64,000 nt of DNA from Prevotella sp. oral taxon 376 (GTDB lineage Bacteria; Bacteroidota; Bacteroidia; Bacteroidales; Bacteroidaceae). Positions 53,958 to 62,417 of the stretch are shown one piece after another. The notes under the pieces are model-generated. The model was not told the DNA's origin and ran no database searches. It saw only the letters and a list, made by a program, of their open reading frames with translations. How positions within the stretch are numbered: position 1 is the stretch's first letter; each line of letters begins with the position of its first letter. The translations under genes and the position numbers were made by a program. Where the stretch lies: the NCBI RefSeq assembly GCF_003043945.1, contig NZ_PYXG01000001.1, forward strand, positions 744,001 to 808,000, read 5' to 3'.

Positions 53958-54103
53958 TGGGCAAACACCAAAACAAAACAGATGTTAAATGCCGGAGTTC
54001 AGAAAACGCCAAGGTATAACAAATGTTAAATGCCCAACCTGGGCAAATGCCAAGGTATAACGGATGTTAAATGCTCAACCTGGGCAAACGCCAAGGCAAA
54101 TGA
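53958..54103. repeat. 41-bp-period tandem repeat downstream of mcrC
   Basis: Units start at 53958, 53999, 54040 and 54081, exactly 41 bases apart; the last is partial. The shared core is TGGGCAAAYGCCAAGG, then GGTATAAC and GATGTTAAATGC. GGCAAATGACGG occurs just outside both ends. It is not CRISPR: the whole unit is conserved and there are no unique spacers. The rest of 53727-54309 holds no gene I can support. Confidence 0.8.
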
Positions 54104-54309
54104 CGGGAGACTTCTCCGATAATGCAGATGCTCAAAACGCGGTAATTGTGTGTGGAATTGCAATATGGACTTTTGAGTCAATAAGTTGTGCGTTGCATAG
54201 TAAATAGGAGATACCCGTGGTCCTATCGCCATCAAGATTTACGATCTGCGTTCATAACCGTTACATTTTCAATTAAGTTCCCTATAAAAAGCCTTAATGC
54301 AAAGGCAGA

Positions 54310-55542
54310 TTATAAGATGGGTAGCGGCACGCATATCTTGTAAAACAACAAGAGGCCGCTCACATGTGAGCAGAGTTCTCCTATTGATTTGCCGAGAAAA
54401 GGATTGCGCCCCGGGTTCTTTTCTTCTTCAGGGTATATAATCACGCAAGGAACTACGGGCGGTTCAGACATTTCTTCCTTGATGTTTTTATATCCCAAGT
54501 GTTTCAAGATGCGCAAGTCGCGACTATACCCGCTTAGCTGCCAAATGACATTCTTGTCTAAACTTTTATCTTCATACTTCGGAATATACTTGGCATCTAA
54601 GATAGCTCTGTAATCATCCGACTTATACAAGAAGTCGGGCTTGCCCGTCTTGCTTTCAAACTGATAAGTAATCTTCCCCGGATAGGCTTCGTGAAGCAGT
54701 CCATACACATAATGCTCGTAGAGCAGCGACATGTCGAGCCAAAAAGGAACAACTTTCCCTTTCATGTTATCCACTTTACTGATGTTGTAGTCGAACATCC
54801 GCAGAATGAGTTTAGCCAGTCGAATTGCCTCATTATAATCCGTGAACAGTTTGTGAGCATGCATCTGCTTCACTTGTCTGATTTCAACCTCGTCGCTCAC
54901 GCAGCTAAACCGTGCAAGAGTCTGTGAAATCAGCATCTTTGCGGCAGCAGAGGATTGCGCATTCAGGCGTTGAAGGATACGTTGCGAAAACAAGAGCGCT
55001 TTCTTTATCAATCTGTTCTCCGGAATATCGACAGAATATTCGTCATACTCACAGAACACTCTGTCGTAGCGTTTCGTTGCGATGTTGACTCTTTCATTCT
55101 TCAGGATTTTGATGCGCCCTTTCACCTTCTTGATATTCTCACTCCGATGAACATAACCTTTCTTCAATTCCTTGATGCGGCTCACAACGCCAAGAAAATG
55201 CAGCACGATGAGCGGACTCGCCACGCTTTGAAGGGCAGGCGCCTCTATGGCAGGCTTATCAACATCGATGCTGTAGATTTTGGAGAACGCCTCTAATGCC
55301 AAGTCCGACGAGAAGCAGGTCATAAACATGCCCACAAAGTCGATCCGCTCCATCTTGCTTTTTGTCGTCACAACCAGACTCTCTTGTTCGTCAATCCATT
55401 CCGCCCCGATTTTGAATGAAGCATAATACCCCCATGAAACTTGATCTCCGGACTTGCTCCATTTAATAAGTTTCAAACCGTTGTACCTTTTATTATACTC
55501 TTTTCCAACTGGAAGGAGGGCGTGCTCTTGGAGTTGTATCAC
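54310..55542 (-). CDS. mcrC: McrC nuclease subunit of a type IV restriction system
   Basis: McrC binds the McrB hexamer and supplies the nuclease that cuts modified DNA. The 410-residue protein has the C-terminal PD-(D/E)xK centre: KPDFLY, then ILDAKYIPKY. The start is a GTG at 55542 overlapping the mcrB stop (GTGA), so it is translationally coupled. The N-terminal domain (about 1-200) fits the McrC DUF2357-like part. Confidence 0.88.
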   Translation of the reverse strand: MIQLQEHALLPVGKEYNKRYNGLKLIKWSKSGDQVSWGYYASFKIGAEWIDEQESLVVTTKSKMERIDFVGMFMTCFSSDLALEAFSKIYSIDVDKPAIEAPALQSVASPLIVLHFLGVVSRIKELKKGYVHRSENIKKVKGRIKILKNERVNIATKRYDRVFCEYDEYSVDIPENRLIKKALLFSQRILQRLNAQSSAAAKMLISQTLARFSCVSDEVEIRQVKQMHAHKLFTDYNEAIRLAKLILRMFDYNISKVDNMKGKVVPFWLDMSLLYEHYVYGLLHEAYPGKITYQFESKTGKPDFLYKSDDYRAILDAKYIPKYEDKSLDKNVIWQLSGYSRDLRILKHLGYKNIKEEMSEPPVVPCVIIYPEEEKNPGRNPFLGKSIGELCSHVSGLLLFYKICVPLPIL

Positions 55543-57653
55543 TGTTCTTCCTCCTGCGCCTCAACATCATCCTTTTTATCCTGCGAAATGGGCATCAAGT
55601 TGCGCCAAGCATCAAACGCTTTCTTCTTCTCTTCGACCTTCACATTCAATATCCCATCGTTAATATACTCGGCAATGAGCGGCAGTATCTCATACTCCAC
55701 CTTATCTTCCAGTTCCTCTTCCGAGTCGGCCATAAAGTAGCTGTGCCCAACCATCAAATCTTCTATGCCCAAGTCGCCACACAGGTGTTCGGGCTTTTCG
55801 ATAAACGATTTTATATCATTAAACAAAGCGAGCGCCATCTCTTTCAGCCCCACCTGCGAAGGCTCGCTGTAATGCTTCTCGATGACAGAAGCATCCGCCT
55901 GCAAGGTAACGAATGCAAAACGCCGACGCAGTGCATAGTCAATCGTGCCCGTGCTGCGGTCGGTAGTGTTCATGGTTCCGATGATATACAAGTTCTTGGG
56001 CACCCCGAACAGCTCCTTGGAATAAGGCAACGTAACCCGTATGGGGTGCTCGCTGCACTCCCGCTTATCAGCTTCCAAAAGCGTTATCAACTCGCCGAAC
56101 ACCTTGGAAACATTCCCTCTGTTTATCTCGTCGATGATAAGCACAACGGGGTTGTCGCCCTTTATGCTGTATTCCTTTTTCACGGCCTCGATGAAAGCTT
56201 GAGCATATTGAGGCCAATTGTTCTCCACTCCCTCACCCAATGCTTGGAGCTTTACTTTCTCTATATTGATGGGCGATGGGCTGTGTCGTTCTTCACGCGT
56301 ACTTGCAGAATACTTACTTCTGGTGCTAATCGTAGTATTGCCTTCACTCCACCATACATACAACGATGATTTGCCCGTAATCGTAGGAATCTCTCTCTTG
56401 TTCTCAAATCCTTTAATCTTCTGCAAATAATCGTCGATACATTGGATAATGTCCTTCTTTTCGTCCGTTGTCACTGCCCTGCAGGCCCGCTTAAAAATCC
56501 CGTCTTCCGCCTCATAGGCAACTCCGATGTTCTCCCCCTCGTCATTCTTCTGAACTTGCGGTTTCAGTCCCTCCACAAAGTCTTCATAGTCTAACGATTG
56601 ATGGAATGTGGTAAAGAAGATACGCTTGCCCGTCAGCTCCTCATATCGTTCCATCACGGCCTTGTGGTCTGTCAGATCCACATCCTTAACTCCTAAAACG
56701 CTCAATGCAATGGCAGCCGTGCTGAAAGTCTTGCCGGTGCCGGGCGCACCCTGAAGAATAATATTACGCTTGCGCTCCAATAAGTGCGCACAATTGCCTG
56801 TAAAAGTTATCTTATCCATATGTTCTAACCATCCATTTATATAATCAAATTGTCTCGTTCCACGCTTACACGAAGAGAATGTTCCTTGAGAAAAAGGACT
56901 GGGACGAGGCTGCTTATAATCTTTTGCCCATGCCAGTATCTTGACCTTTCTGAAATTCCGATGCAAATACTTTTGTTTTAACCCCTCATCGTGAAAGTTG
57001 TCACTAATGATTTGGCATAAAGCTATTGCATCATTTCCTTTTCTAACAAGTACGATATTACCATTTTCGATGTTCTTAAAGTCTTTACATTGGTAATTAT
57101 CCCATTCACCGATACCAATAACAGGCTCTGGTTCTTTTAGCATTTCAACAGGATCGATTTCTTCTCCTCCATCTCTTCCCCAAGGCATATGCATCTGGAT
57201 ATGCCAATACTTATCAAACTTGGTATTCATTATTTTGTATATGTTTGTTGTTTCTGCATGCCTTCTTAAAATCTCTTCAATATCTACTCCCTTGGGAATC
57301 CAATATCTCTTATGCCCGAACGAAATGCCATAAGGCAGCAAAGCCTCTTTGAACAAGGCGTCCAGCCTGTCATCTTCTACTTTGGTATAAAGTTTCCTGA
57401 GCGCCGGGTCAGTCTCCCTCATTCCGTCCCCTCGGTCTTTATCATACTTCTCTTTTGTATTCTTCACATACCCCACAATCCTGCTTGGCGCACAGCACAC
57501 ATGCCCATCGACCACCTCTACCGCATAGTTCTTGCCTTGAGACATTCGGTCGATAGCCCACAACCTGTGGTTTTCGCCTTTCTCCCCACGCAGGTATCCG
57601 TAAAGCGTCTTGATGTTCTCGACAACTTCCTCTCTCGATTCTATAAGTTTCAT
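55539..57653 (-). CDS. mcrB: McrB-type AAA+ GTPase with an unassigned N-terminal sensor
   Basis: Motor subunit of a McrBC type IV restriction system. Walker A GAPGTGKT (302-309), the McrB-specific HQSLDYEDFVEGLKP, Walker B VVLIIDEINRGN (503-514), the MNTTDRS sensor and the RRRF arginines are all intact. About 140 residues separate the HQS motif from Walker B. The N-terminal 290 residues carry the likely modified-base recognition: a first segment (1-125) I cannot place, and a second (about 146-245, HIQMHMPWGRDGG, IGIGEWDNYQ, GNIVLVRKGNDAIALCQIIS) that looks like a PUA/EVE-type barrel. Modification specificity is unknown. Confidence 0.88.
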   Translation of the reverse strand: MKLIESREEVVENIKTLYGYLRGEKGENHRLWAIDRMSQGKNYAVEVVDGHVCCAPSRIVGYVKNTKEKYDKDRGDGMRETDPALRKLYTKVEDDRLDALFKEALLPYGISFGHKRYWIPKGVDIEEILRRHAETTNIYKIMNTKFDKYWHIQMHMPWGRDGGEEIDPVEMLKEPEPVIGIGEWDNYQCKDFKNIENGNIVLVRKGNDAIALCQIISDNFHDEGLKQKYLHRNFRKVKILAWAKDYKQPRPSPFSQGTFSSCKRGTRQFDYINGWLEHMDKITFTGNCAHLLERKRNIILQGAPGTGKTFSTAAIALSVLGVKDVDLTDHKAVMERYEELTGKRIFFTTFHQSLDYEDFVEGLKPQVQKNDEGENIGVAYEAEDGIFKRACRAVTTDEKKDIIQCIDDYLQKIKGFENKREIPTITGKSSLYVWWSEGNTTISTRSKYSASTREERHSPSPINIEKVKLQALGEGVENNWPQYAQAFIEAVKKEYSIKGDNPVVLIIDEINRGNVSKVFGELITLLEADKRECSEHPIRVTLPYSKELFGVPKNLYIIGTMNTTDRSTGTIDYALRRRFAFVTLQADASVIEKHYSEPSQVGLKEMALALFNDIKSFIEKPEHLCGDLGIEDLMVGHSYFMADSEEELEDKVEYEILPLIAEYINDGILNVKVEEKKKAFDAWRNLMPISQDKKDDVEAQEEEQ

Positions 57654-57763
57654 ATTCTTTTGTTTAATGAGTTATTCGAACGATTCTCTCATAAAGTCCA
57701 CGGCTGCCCCGCCATGTTGCTCTCGGCCGTCGCCAGACCGACGAGAAGCCTACCGTTCAGCCA

Positions 57764-57795
57764 CAAAGATACAAAATTCTTTCCAATCCTTCAAA
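57764..57795 (-). promoter_or_regulatory. Promoter of mcrBC
   Basis: On the minus strand, TTTG (57795-57792), a 20-base spacer and TATCTTTG (57771-57764). The leader is about 105 bases, longer than usual here. Confidence 0.7.
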
Positions 57796-57811
57796 CATTG
57801 GAAAGAATTTT
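57773..57811. promoter_or_regulatory. 15-bp perfect inverted repeat over the mcrBC promoter
   Basis: AAAATTCTTTCCAAT (57773-57787) and ATTGGAAAGAATTTT (57797-57811) are exact inverted copies with a 9-base centre that contains the -33 TTTG. The element covers the promoter spacer and -33 region, the usual place for a repressor. The repressor is unknown; the nearby small helix-turn-helix protein is one candidate. Confidence 0.55.
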
Positions 57812-57956
57812 AATGCAGCGTCGCCCCGTCCGTTCCACCCGTCCCGCATGCCCTTCCTGTGTGCTTCTTCTATCTAAACTGCCCGCTCACTTCGTCTTAA
57901 CTGCTCGCTCTTTCCATCTAAACCGCATTCTCTTTTAATTTTAAGCGCATCGGCTA

Positions 57957-57987
57957 TTGTTCTTCTACTGGAATTGTATTATCTTTG
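57957..57987 (+). promoter_or_regulatory. Promoter upstream of the small HTH ORF
   Basis: TTG (57957-57959), a 20-base spacer and TATCTTTG (57980-57987). It points away from mcrBC toward the ORF at 58069. Confidence 0.6.
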
Positions 57988-57999
57988 TACCGAGAGAGT

Positions 58000-58025
58000 A
58001 ATAGTCTCTGTATACAGGGACTATT
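58000..58025. promoter_or_regulatory. 26-bp near-perfect palindrome just after the transcription start
   Basis: AATAGTC (58000-58006) and GACTATT (58019-58025) flank a perfect CTGTATACAG core, with a single mismatched pair between core and arms. It lies about 6-32 bases after the predicted transcription start. It could be an operator for the protein encoded just downstream, or an RNA hairpin. Confidence 0.5.
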
Positions 58026-58068
58026 GCGAAGATAGGACAAAATGAATTATAGAAACGCAGGAAATTGA

Positions 58069-58290
58069 ATGCGGATACGCTTGAAAGTCCAGGACGACGC
58101 GCTTGGAAATGGAAGCGGACGCGTTTCTGTTGGACAGCAGATGATTACGGTGGGCGAGCTGCAGAGTACGCTCGGGCTGTCGAAGTCGTACGCCTACAAA
58201 CTGACTACGCGGCTCGAGTCTGAGGGCAAGTTGTGCGATATGGGCTATCGCTATCGCAAGCTCTTTGTCAAGGGCGAGGGGGGACCTTAA
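58069..58290 (+). CDS. Small winged-helix/HTH protein, possibly a remnant
   Basis: A 73-residue ORF. The C-terminal two thirds (ITVGELQSTLGLSKSYAYKL, then TTRLESEGKLCDMGYRYRKL) read as a helix-turn-helix with a short wing; the first 25 residues are basic and unplaced. No family is recognised. A promoter and a palindrome lie upstream, which argues for a real autoregulated gene. Its size and position beside a restriction system would also fit the tail of a decayed larger gene. Confidence 0.45.
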   Translation: MRIRLKVQDDALGNGSGRVSVGQQMITVGELQSTLGLSKSYAYKLTTRLESEGKLCDMGYRYRKLFVKGEGGP

Positions 58291-58373
58291 TAGGCGAATG
58301 AAAGAAGACAAAGAGGGCATATTGCCGTGAAGAGAATGTTGTGTGCTGCAAAGTATGGTGAAAAGAGCATAAG

Positions 58374-59444
58374 ATGATAAATATTCCTTTAATCAGGCTG
58401 CTTAACCAACAGCTTGTTTCACCCATTTTCGGTAGTCCGCTTGAGGTGGTGGATTGGATGGGAGCTGTTCAGGCGCAAGACCCGAGGGCTGCCCGCTGGG
58501 CTATAGGGCTGCGGATGAAGCTGCCGGCTCTTAGTACTGTGGAACAGGCTCTTGACGAAGGGTTAATCGTTCGGACACATGTCATGCGTCCTACATGGCA
58601 TATCGTTGCTGCACAGGATTTGCGATGGATGCTCATGCTTTGCCGGGAGAGTAATGAGCGCATCTTTCGGTCGTATTTCAAGAGTATGAGCGAGGAGCTT
58701 TCGCAGGAGCAATGCGGCAGGGCGTTTGATGTGTTGGGGGATGCGCTCTCGGGCGGACGGTCGCTCACGGTTGCTGAACTGGAGCCTTATTTCGCTGAAC
58801 GCAATCTGCCTCATGCGGCTCGCCAACTGCATGCTTATGTGCTGATGGCCGAAAACAGCGGGCTTGTGTGTAGCGGCAGGTTGCGCGGAACGCAAAACAC
58901 TTATGCGCTCATCGATGAGCGCATAGCTCCGCAACCTGAACTTTCGCGCGAGGAGGCTTTGGCGCGTTTGGCATGTAAGTATTTCCGCAGTCATGCGCCT
59001 GCCATGTTGGAGGATTTTGTTTGGTGGTCAGGGCTTTCTGTTACCGAGGCGCGACGGGCTGTTGCGTTAATCGCCGACGAGCTGACTGTGGAGCGCTTCA
59101 AGGGGGCTGTTTATTATCTACATGATGCTTGTCGCATTCGTGGGCGAATGGCCGGGACGGTGGCGTTGCTTCCGCCTTTCGACGAATATTTGCTGGGATA
59201 TAAAGACCGCACGGCCGTGCTTCCTGTCTCGTTTCAGACGCATGCTTTCACGAATTACGGCATCTTCTTTCCTGTGATTATGCACCGTGGGCAGCTTGTG
59301 GGCAACTGGAAACGTACTTCCGTTCGACCCGCGTCTTCATCTTTTCCGCCGCCGACTGTTTCTTTCTTTCGCACCGACCTGCAACCTTCCGAGGATGCAC
59401 TTGCGAAAGCCGTAGCGTCTCATGGCGCCTATCTGTGTCGTTGA
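58374..59444 (+). CDS. AlkZ/YcaQ-like winged-helix DNA glycosylase family protein
   Basis: A 356-residue member of the HTH_42 family of tandem winged-helix proteins, which includes DNA glycosylases that unhook crosslinks (AlkZ) or remove alkylated bases (YcaQ). The catalytic QxQ-type motif is seen in GAVQAQDPRAARWA, followed by the TWHIVAAQDLRWML region. It has more T-ending codons (CTT, GCT, CGT) than its neighbours, suggesting separate origin. No promoter box was found in the 83-base gap, so it may be read through from the small HTH ORF. Confidence 0.8.
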   Translation: MINIPLIRLLNQQLVSPIFGSPLEVVDWMGAVQAQDPRAARWAIGLRMKLPALSTVEQALDEGLIVRTHVMRPTWHIVAAQDLRWMLMLCRESNERIFRSYFKSMSEELSQEQCGRAFDVLGDALSGGRSLTVAELEPYFAERNLPHAARQLHAYVLMAENSGLVCSGRLRGTQNTYALIDERIAPQPELSREEALARLACKYFRSHAPAMLEDFVWWSGLSVTEARRAVALIADELTVERFKGAVYYLHDACRIRGRMAGTVALLPPFDEYLLGYKDRTAVLPVSFQTHAFTNYGIFFPVIMHRGQLVGNWKRTSVRPASSSFPPPTVSFFRTDLQPSEDALAKAVASHGAYLCR

Positions 59445-59457
59445 GGCTGGAGAATAA

Positions 59458-59490
59458 AAAGAGCAGGGACGGGGCCCGTCCCTGCTCTTT
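59458..59490. terminator. Bidirectional terminator hairpin
   Basis: AAAGAGCAGGGACGGG (59458-59473) and its exact complement (59475-59490) form a 16-bp inverted repeat around one G. The stem has an A-run on one side and a T-run on the other. It sits between the convergent AlkZ-like and flavin-reductase-like genes and should stop transcription both ways. Confidence 0.85.
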
Positions 59491-59503
59491 GTGTGAGGCT
59501 TTG

Positions 59504-60118
59504 TCAATGGTTGTTCCTCCACGCCTTGGTGATTCGCCCGATATACTCGTGGTGAATGCCGTCGCGGAAGAGGCTGTAGAAGCCGGTTACGAGCGGGTCC
59601 TTGATGTTTTCGGCCTTAAACTGCGCGGCGTACATCACGCGGCACTCGATCACCATGTCGGCCTCTGCGTAGTAAGGCGTGCCCTTGTCGGTGTATTTCA
59701 CATGCAGCCCCAGGGCTTTGGCCTTGTCGCCGTCGCGTCCGCTGTGGCGGCCCATGTACTCGAGCACGGTGTCGTTCTTGAATGTCATCACCGTGAAGTA
59801 GTCGTTGTTGTCCATAAAGGGACGGGTGTGGCGCTTGTCGGCCACATAGACCGTGAGTGAGGGATTAAGCCAATGGATGCCGAGACTTATCCAGCCGATG
59901 GTCATAGCGTTGCTCCCGTCTTTGTTACCGGCGCAAAGCAGCAGGGGATTGTCGAAAAGCCCGGCCGTCGTCTGCAACAGGCTGTCGTGGATGTCTATCT
60001 CGGTTGCGCCCTCGGGGATACGGCCGCCGTCTTGCGGATTTCGCAATTGCTGTGCGTCCACATCGGTAACAAACGCCGACAGGAGCACGGACAGCATCAA
60101 AACTTGAAGTTTTCCCAT
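59504..60118 (-). CDS. Exported flavin reductase-like (flavoredoxin) protein
   Basis: A 204-residue protein with a signal peptide (MGKLQVLMLSVLLSAFVTDV) and a flavin reductase-like split-barrel domain (NAMTIGWISLGIHWLNPSLT, VADKRHTRPF, FTVMTF). These FMN-binding domains are usually cytoplasmic, so export is unusual. It is the last gene of a leftward trio with a dienelactone-hydrolase-like protein and a broken aldo/keto reductase. Substrate unknown. Confidence 0.75.
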   Translation of the reverse strand: MGKLQVLMLSVLLSAFVTDVDAQQLRNPQDGGRIPEGATEIDIHDSLLQTTAGLFDNPLLLCAGNKDGSNAMTIGWISLGIHWLNPSLTVYVADKRHTRPFMDNNDYFTVMTFKNDTVLEYMGRHSGRDGDKAKALGLHVKYTDKGTPYYAEADMVIECRVMYAAQFKAENIKDPLVTGFYSLFRDGIHHEYIGRITKAWRNNH

Positions 60119-60136
60119 ACAGATTCTCTTTTCTCT

Positions 60137-61210
60137 TTATTTCAGTTTCTCTTTAAAAAACGCGCATGCCTTCGCTGCGATGGGGTCCACATACTCCTTC
60201 ACGTAATAGGTCTTGATGTGGGTTGCGCCGGGAATGATGAACAGTTCCTTGTCTACCGTGCCCGTAGCCTTGGCGAAGGCCTCTTCGGACATGTAGCGGC
60301 TGTCGGCCTTTGAGCCAGCCATGACGAGCAAAGGCTGAGTAATGAGGTCGGCATGGTCGGTGGCGTCCCATGCCATCGTCTCCATGAGCGAGCTCTTGAG
60401 GTAGGTGCCCGGCGCGTTGGGTGTCTTGTGTGTTACGGCGTAATAGAAATAGCCCTCACGGTAAAGGTCTACGGGCAGTTTGCGCGCCTCGTCGGGCGAC
60501 ATGCTGGCAAAGCCTGCCACTTCGGGCGTCGCGCCTGCCGCCTCTTTCTGCCTTGCCTGCGAAGCCTCGGCTTGGCGTTGGGCAATGGTAGCCCGTTGTG
60601 TGCGCATATAACCATTCCGGCGCACATCGCCCGTGTTGAACAGGCTCAGCGTGGCCACGGCCTTGATGCGCTTGTCGGCTTGGGCAGCCGCAAATGTGTA
60701 GCCGCCGCCTCCGCAGATGCCCAGTGCACCGATGCGTCCGCGGTCTACACCGGGATAGTTCTGTATGAAATCCACCGCCCCATAGATGTAGCCCATGCGA
60801 TAGGCAGGCTTGTCGGTGCGGCGCGGTTCACCGCCGCTCTCGCCTTGGAAACGGGTGTCGAAGGCGATGGCAACAAAGCCTGCCTCGGCCAGACGCTGGG
60901 CATAAAGTCCTGCCACCTGATCCTTGCTGCCCCCATTGGGATGTGCCACCACCACGGACGCATACTTGCCCGCGGGCGTATAACCTGCCGGGGTGTACAT
61001 GTTGGCTACGGCGTCGATGCCGTCTACCTTGTAATTCACTCGATGAATATTCACCTTTCCCCGTTCGTTCTTCTCGATGGCACCCTCGTAAACCAACCCC
61101 AGGGCGTTGGGCGTGAGCGTCGGACCCTCGTCTCCGTAGGTCTGCGCCTGCATGCTTGTTGTTGTTGTCATCACCGCTAAAACCAATGTTATGATTGCTT
61201 TTGTTCTCAT
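60137..61210 (-). CDS. Exported dienelactone hydrolase-like alpha/beta hydrolase
   Basis: A 357-residue secreted hydrolase. Signal peptide 1-22, then an alpha/beta fold with nucleophile elbow GICGGG, giving Cys166 instead of Ser, as in dienelactone hydrolases. A catalytic His is in PGATHIKTYY near the C-terminus. An insertion (about 205-245) rich in Gln and Ala may form a lid. It lies 18 bases upstream of the flavin reductase-like gene. Substrate unknown. Confidence 0.8.
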   Translation of the reverse strand: MRTKAIITLVLAVMTTTTSMQAQTYGDEGPTLTPNALGLVYEGAIEKNERGKVNIHRVNYKVDGIDAVANMYTPAGYTPAGKYASVVVAHPNGGSKDQVAGLYAQRLAEAGFVAIAFDTRFQGESGGEPRRTDKPAYRMGYIYGAVDFIQNYPGVDRGRIGALGICGGGGYTFAAAQADKRIKAVATLSLFNTGDVRRNGYMRTQRATIAQRQAEASQARQKEAAGATPEVAGFASMSPDEARKLPVDLYREGYFYYAVTHKTPNAPGTYLKSSLMETMAWDATDHADLITQPLLVMAGSKADSRYMSEEAFAKATGTVDKELFIIPGATHIKTYYVKEYVDPIAAKACAFFKEKLK

Positions 61211-61222
61211 ATTCGATATCTT

Positions 61223-62061
61223 TTATCCGCGTGGCGCGAAACCCATGAACATCTTGGTGATTTCCGGATCGTGGTGGCTGGGCATGATGACGGGCTGTGT
61301 GGTGTCGAGCTTTAGTATCTCGGTCATCTCGGCATAGGTGAGCGTGAAGTCGAACAGTTGCAGGTTCTGCGCCATGCGTTCCTTGTGCACCGACTTGGGA
61401 ATGACGATCACGCCGCGCTGCAACAGATAGCGTAGCGCCACCTGCGGTCCTGTCTTACCGTGCTTCGCGCCGATGGTAGCTAGCGTCTCGTTGGTGAAGA
61501 AGCCGTTCTTTCCCTCTGCCAGCGGTCCCCACGACATGTGGCGCACGTCCAATTCGTCCATATACTTGCGGGCTTCCACCTGCTGGAAGAACACGTGCGT
61601 CTCCACCTGGTTCACCGCCGGGACAATGTCCATGAAGTGACAGAGGTCGATGAGGTGGTCGGGATAGAAGTTGCTCACGCCGATGGCTCGCACTTTCCCT
61701 GCCTTCAGCGCGCTTTCGAGTGCGCGATAGGCGTTGTAGCGGGGTGTAGCAGCATGAGGTCGATGTAGTCGGTGCCCAGCTTGCGCAGGCTCTCGTCGAT
61801 GCTCCGTGCGGGGGCATAGCCCTCGTAGTTGGACATCCATATCTTGTCTACCACGAAAATCTCTTCTCTCGGCACGCCGCTTTTGCGTATGGCGTGTCCC
61901 ACGCCCTCCTCGTTCTGGTAGGCTTGTGCCGTGTCTATCATCCGGTAACCCACGCTCAGCGCGTCGACCACGCAGCGTTCGGCCTCATCGGGGGCCACCT
62001 GAAACACGCCGTAGCCCAGTTGCGGCATTTCCACTCCATTGTTCAGTTTCATCGTATCCAT
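61223..62061 (-). pseudogene. Aldo/keto reductase, frameshifted
   Basis: The N-terminal frame (62061 to about 61741) starts MDTMKLNNGVEMPQLGYGVF and contains the complete catalytic tetrad Asp43, Tyr48, Lys73 and His106. It then shifts to another frame that carries the rest (RALESALKAGKVRAIGVSNF to GFAPRG, ending at 61223). The break is at the CCCC run at 61741-61744. About four residues of the usual LLHQPFGD segment are also missing, so a small deletion of about 13 bases fits better than a single-base error. It heads the trio with the hydrolase (12-base gap). Confidence 0.85.
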
Positions 62062-62095
62062 GATTCTCTTTTTGTTTGTGAATGATTTATGATTG

Positions 62096-62103
62096 CAAAG
62101 ATA
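62096..62103 (-). promoter_or_regulatory. -7 promoter box of the aldo/keto reductase trio
   Basis: TATCTTTG on the minus strand, 34 bases before the ATG at 62061. Confidence 0.6.
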
Positions 62104-62248
62104 AGCAAAAAAGCAGTGTCGGCTTTACACAAAAGTCGGCTTTCTTTTCACTTTTCAGCGAAAAAGGCGGTTATCATTGCCAAAACTTGAGGGCTTGGTT
62201 TTGCAGAGACTTTACACCAAGTGTAATCCTTTCAGCAACCTCCTATAG

Positions 62249-62316
62249 AGTAAAACAGCCTGTTTTAGTCAGTGAAACAGCCTATTTTAGTCACTAAAAC
62301 AGCCTGTTTTACTTTT
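62249..62316. repeat. 22-bp-period palindromic array, family A, copy 2
   Basis: The reverse complement of this stretch is the same as the array at 25047-25136 with one 22-bp unit removed, including the flanking AAAAGTAAAA. It has three GGCTGTTT cores. It lies 3' of the gene at 62418-63590 and upstream of the aldo/keto reductase promoter. The rest of the 62104-62417 gap shows nothing else I can support. Confidence 0.85.
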
Positions 62317-62417
62317 CCGTGGATTGTCTTTTAAATTCAGGGAAACTGTTTCCCGCGTTCTTGGCCATCGGTTCCGACCGTCTTCCCTGTAAATGAGTAT
62401 TCGAAGACCCGTCTTTT

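Noticed and set aside
53958-54103. CRISPR-like array
   Set aside because: The whole 41-bp unit is conserved with no alternating unique spacers, and no cas genes are nearby.
62320-62400. tRNA-like stretch with GGTTCCGACC
   Set aside because: No matching acceptor, D-arm or anticodon stem could be drawn around it; no tRNA gene was found anywhere in the window.
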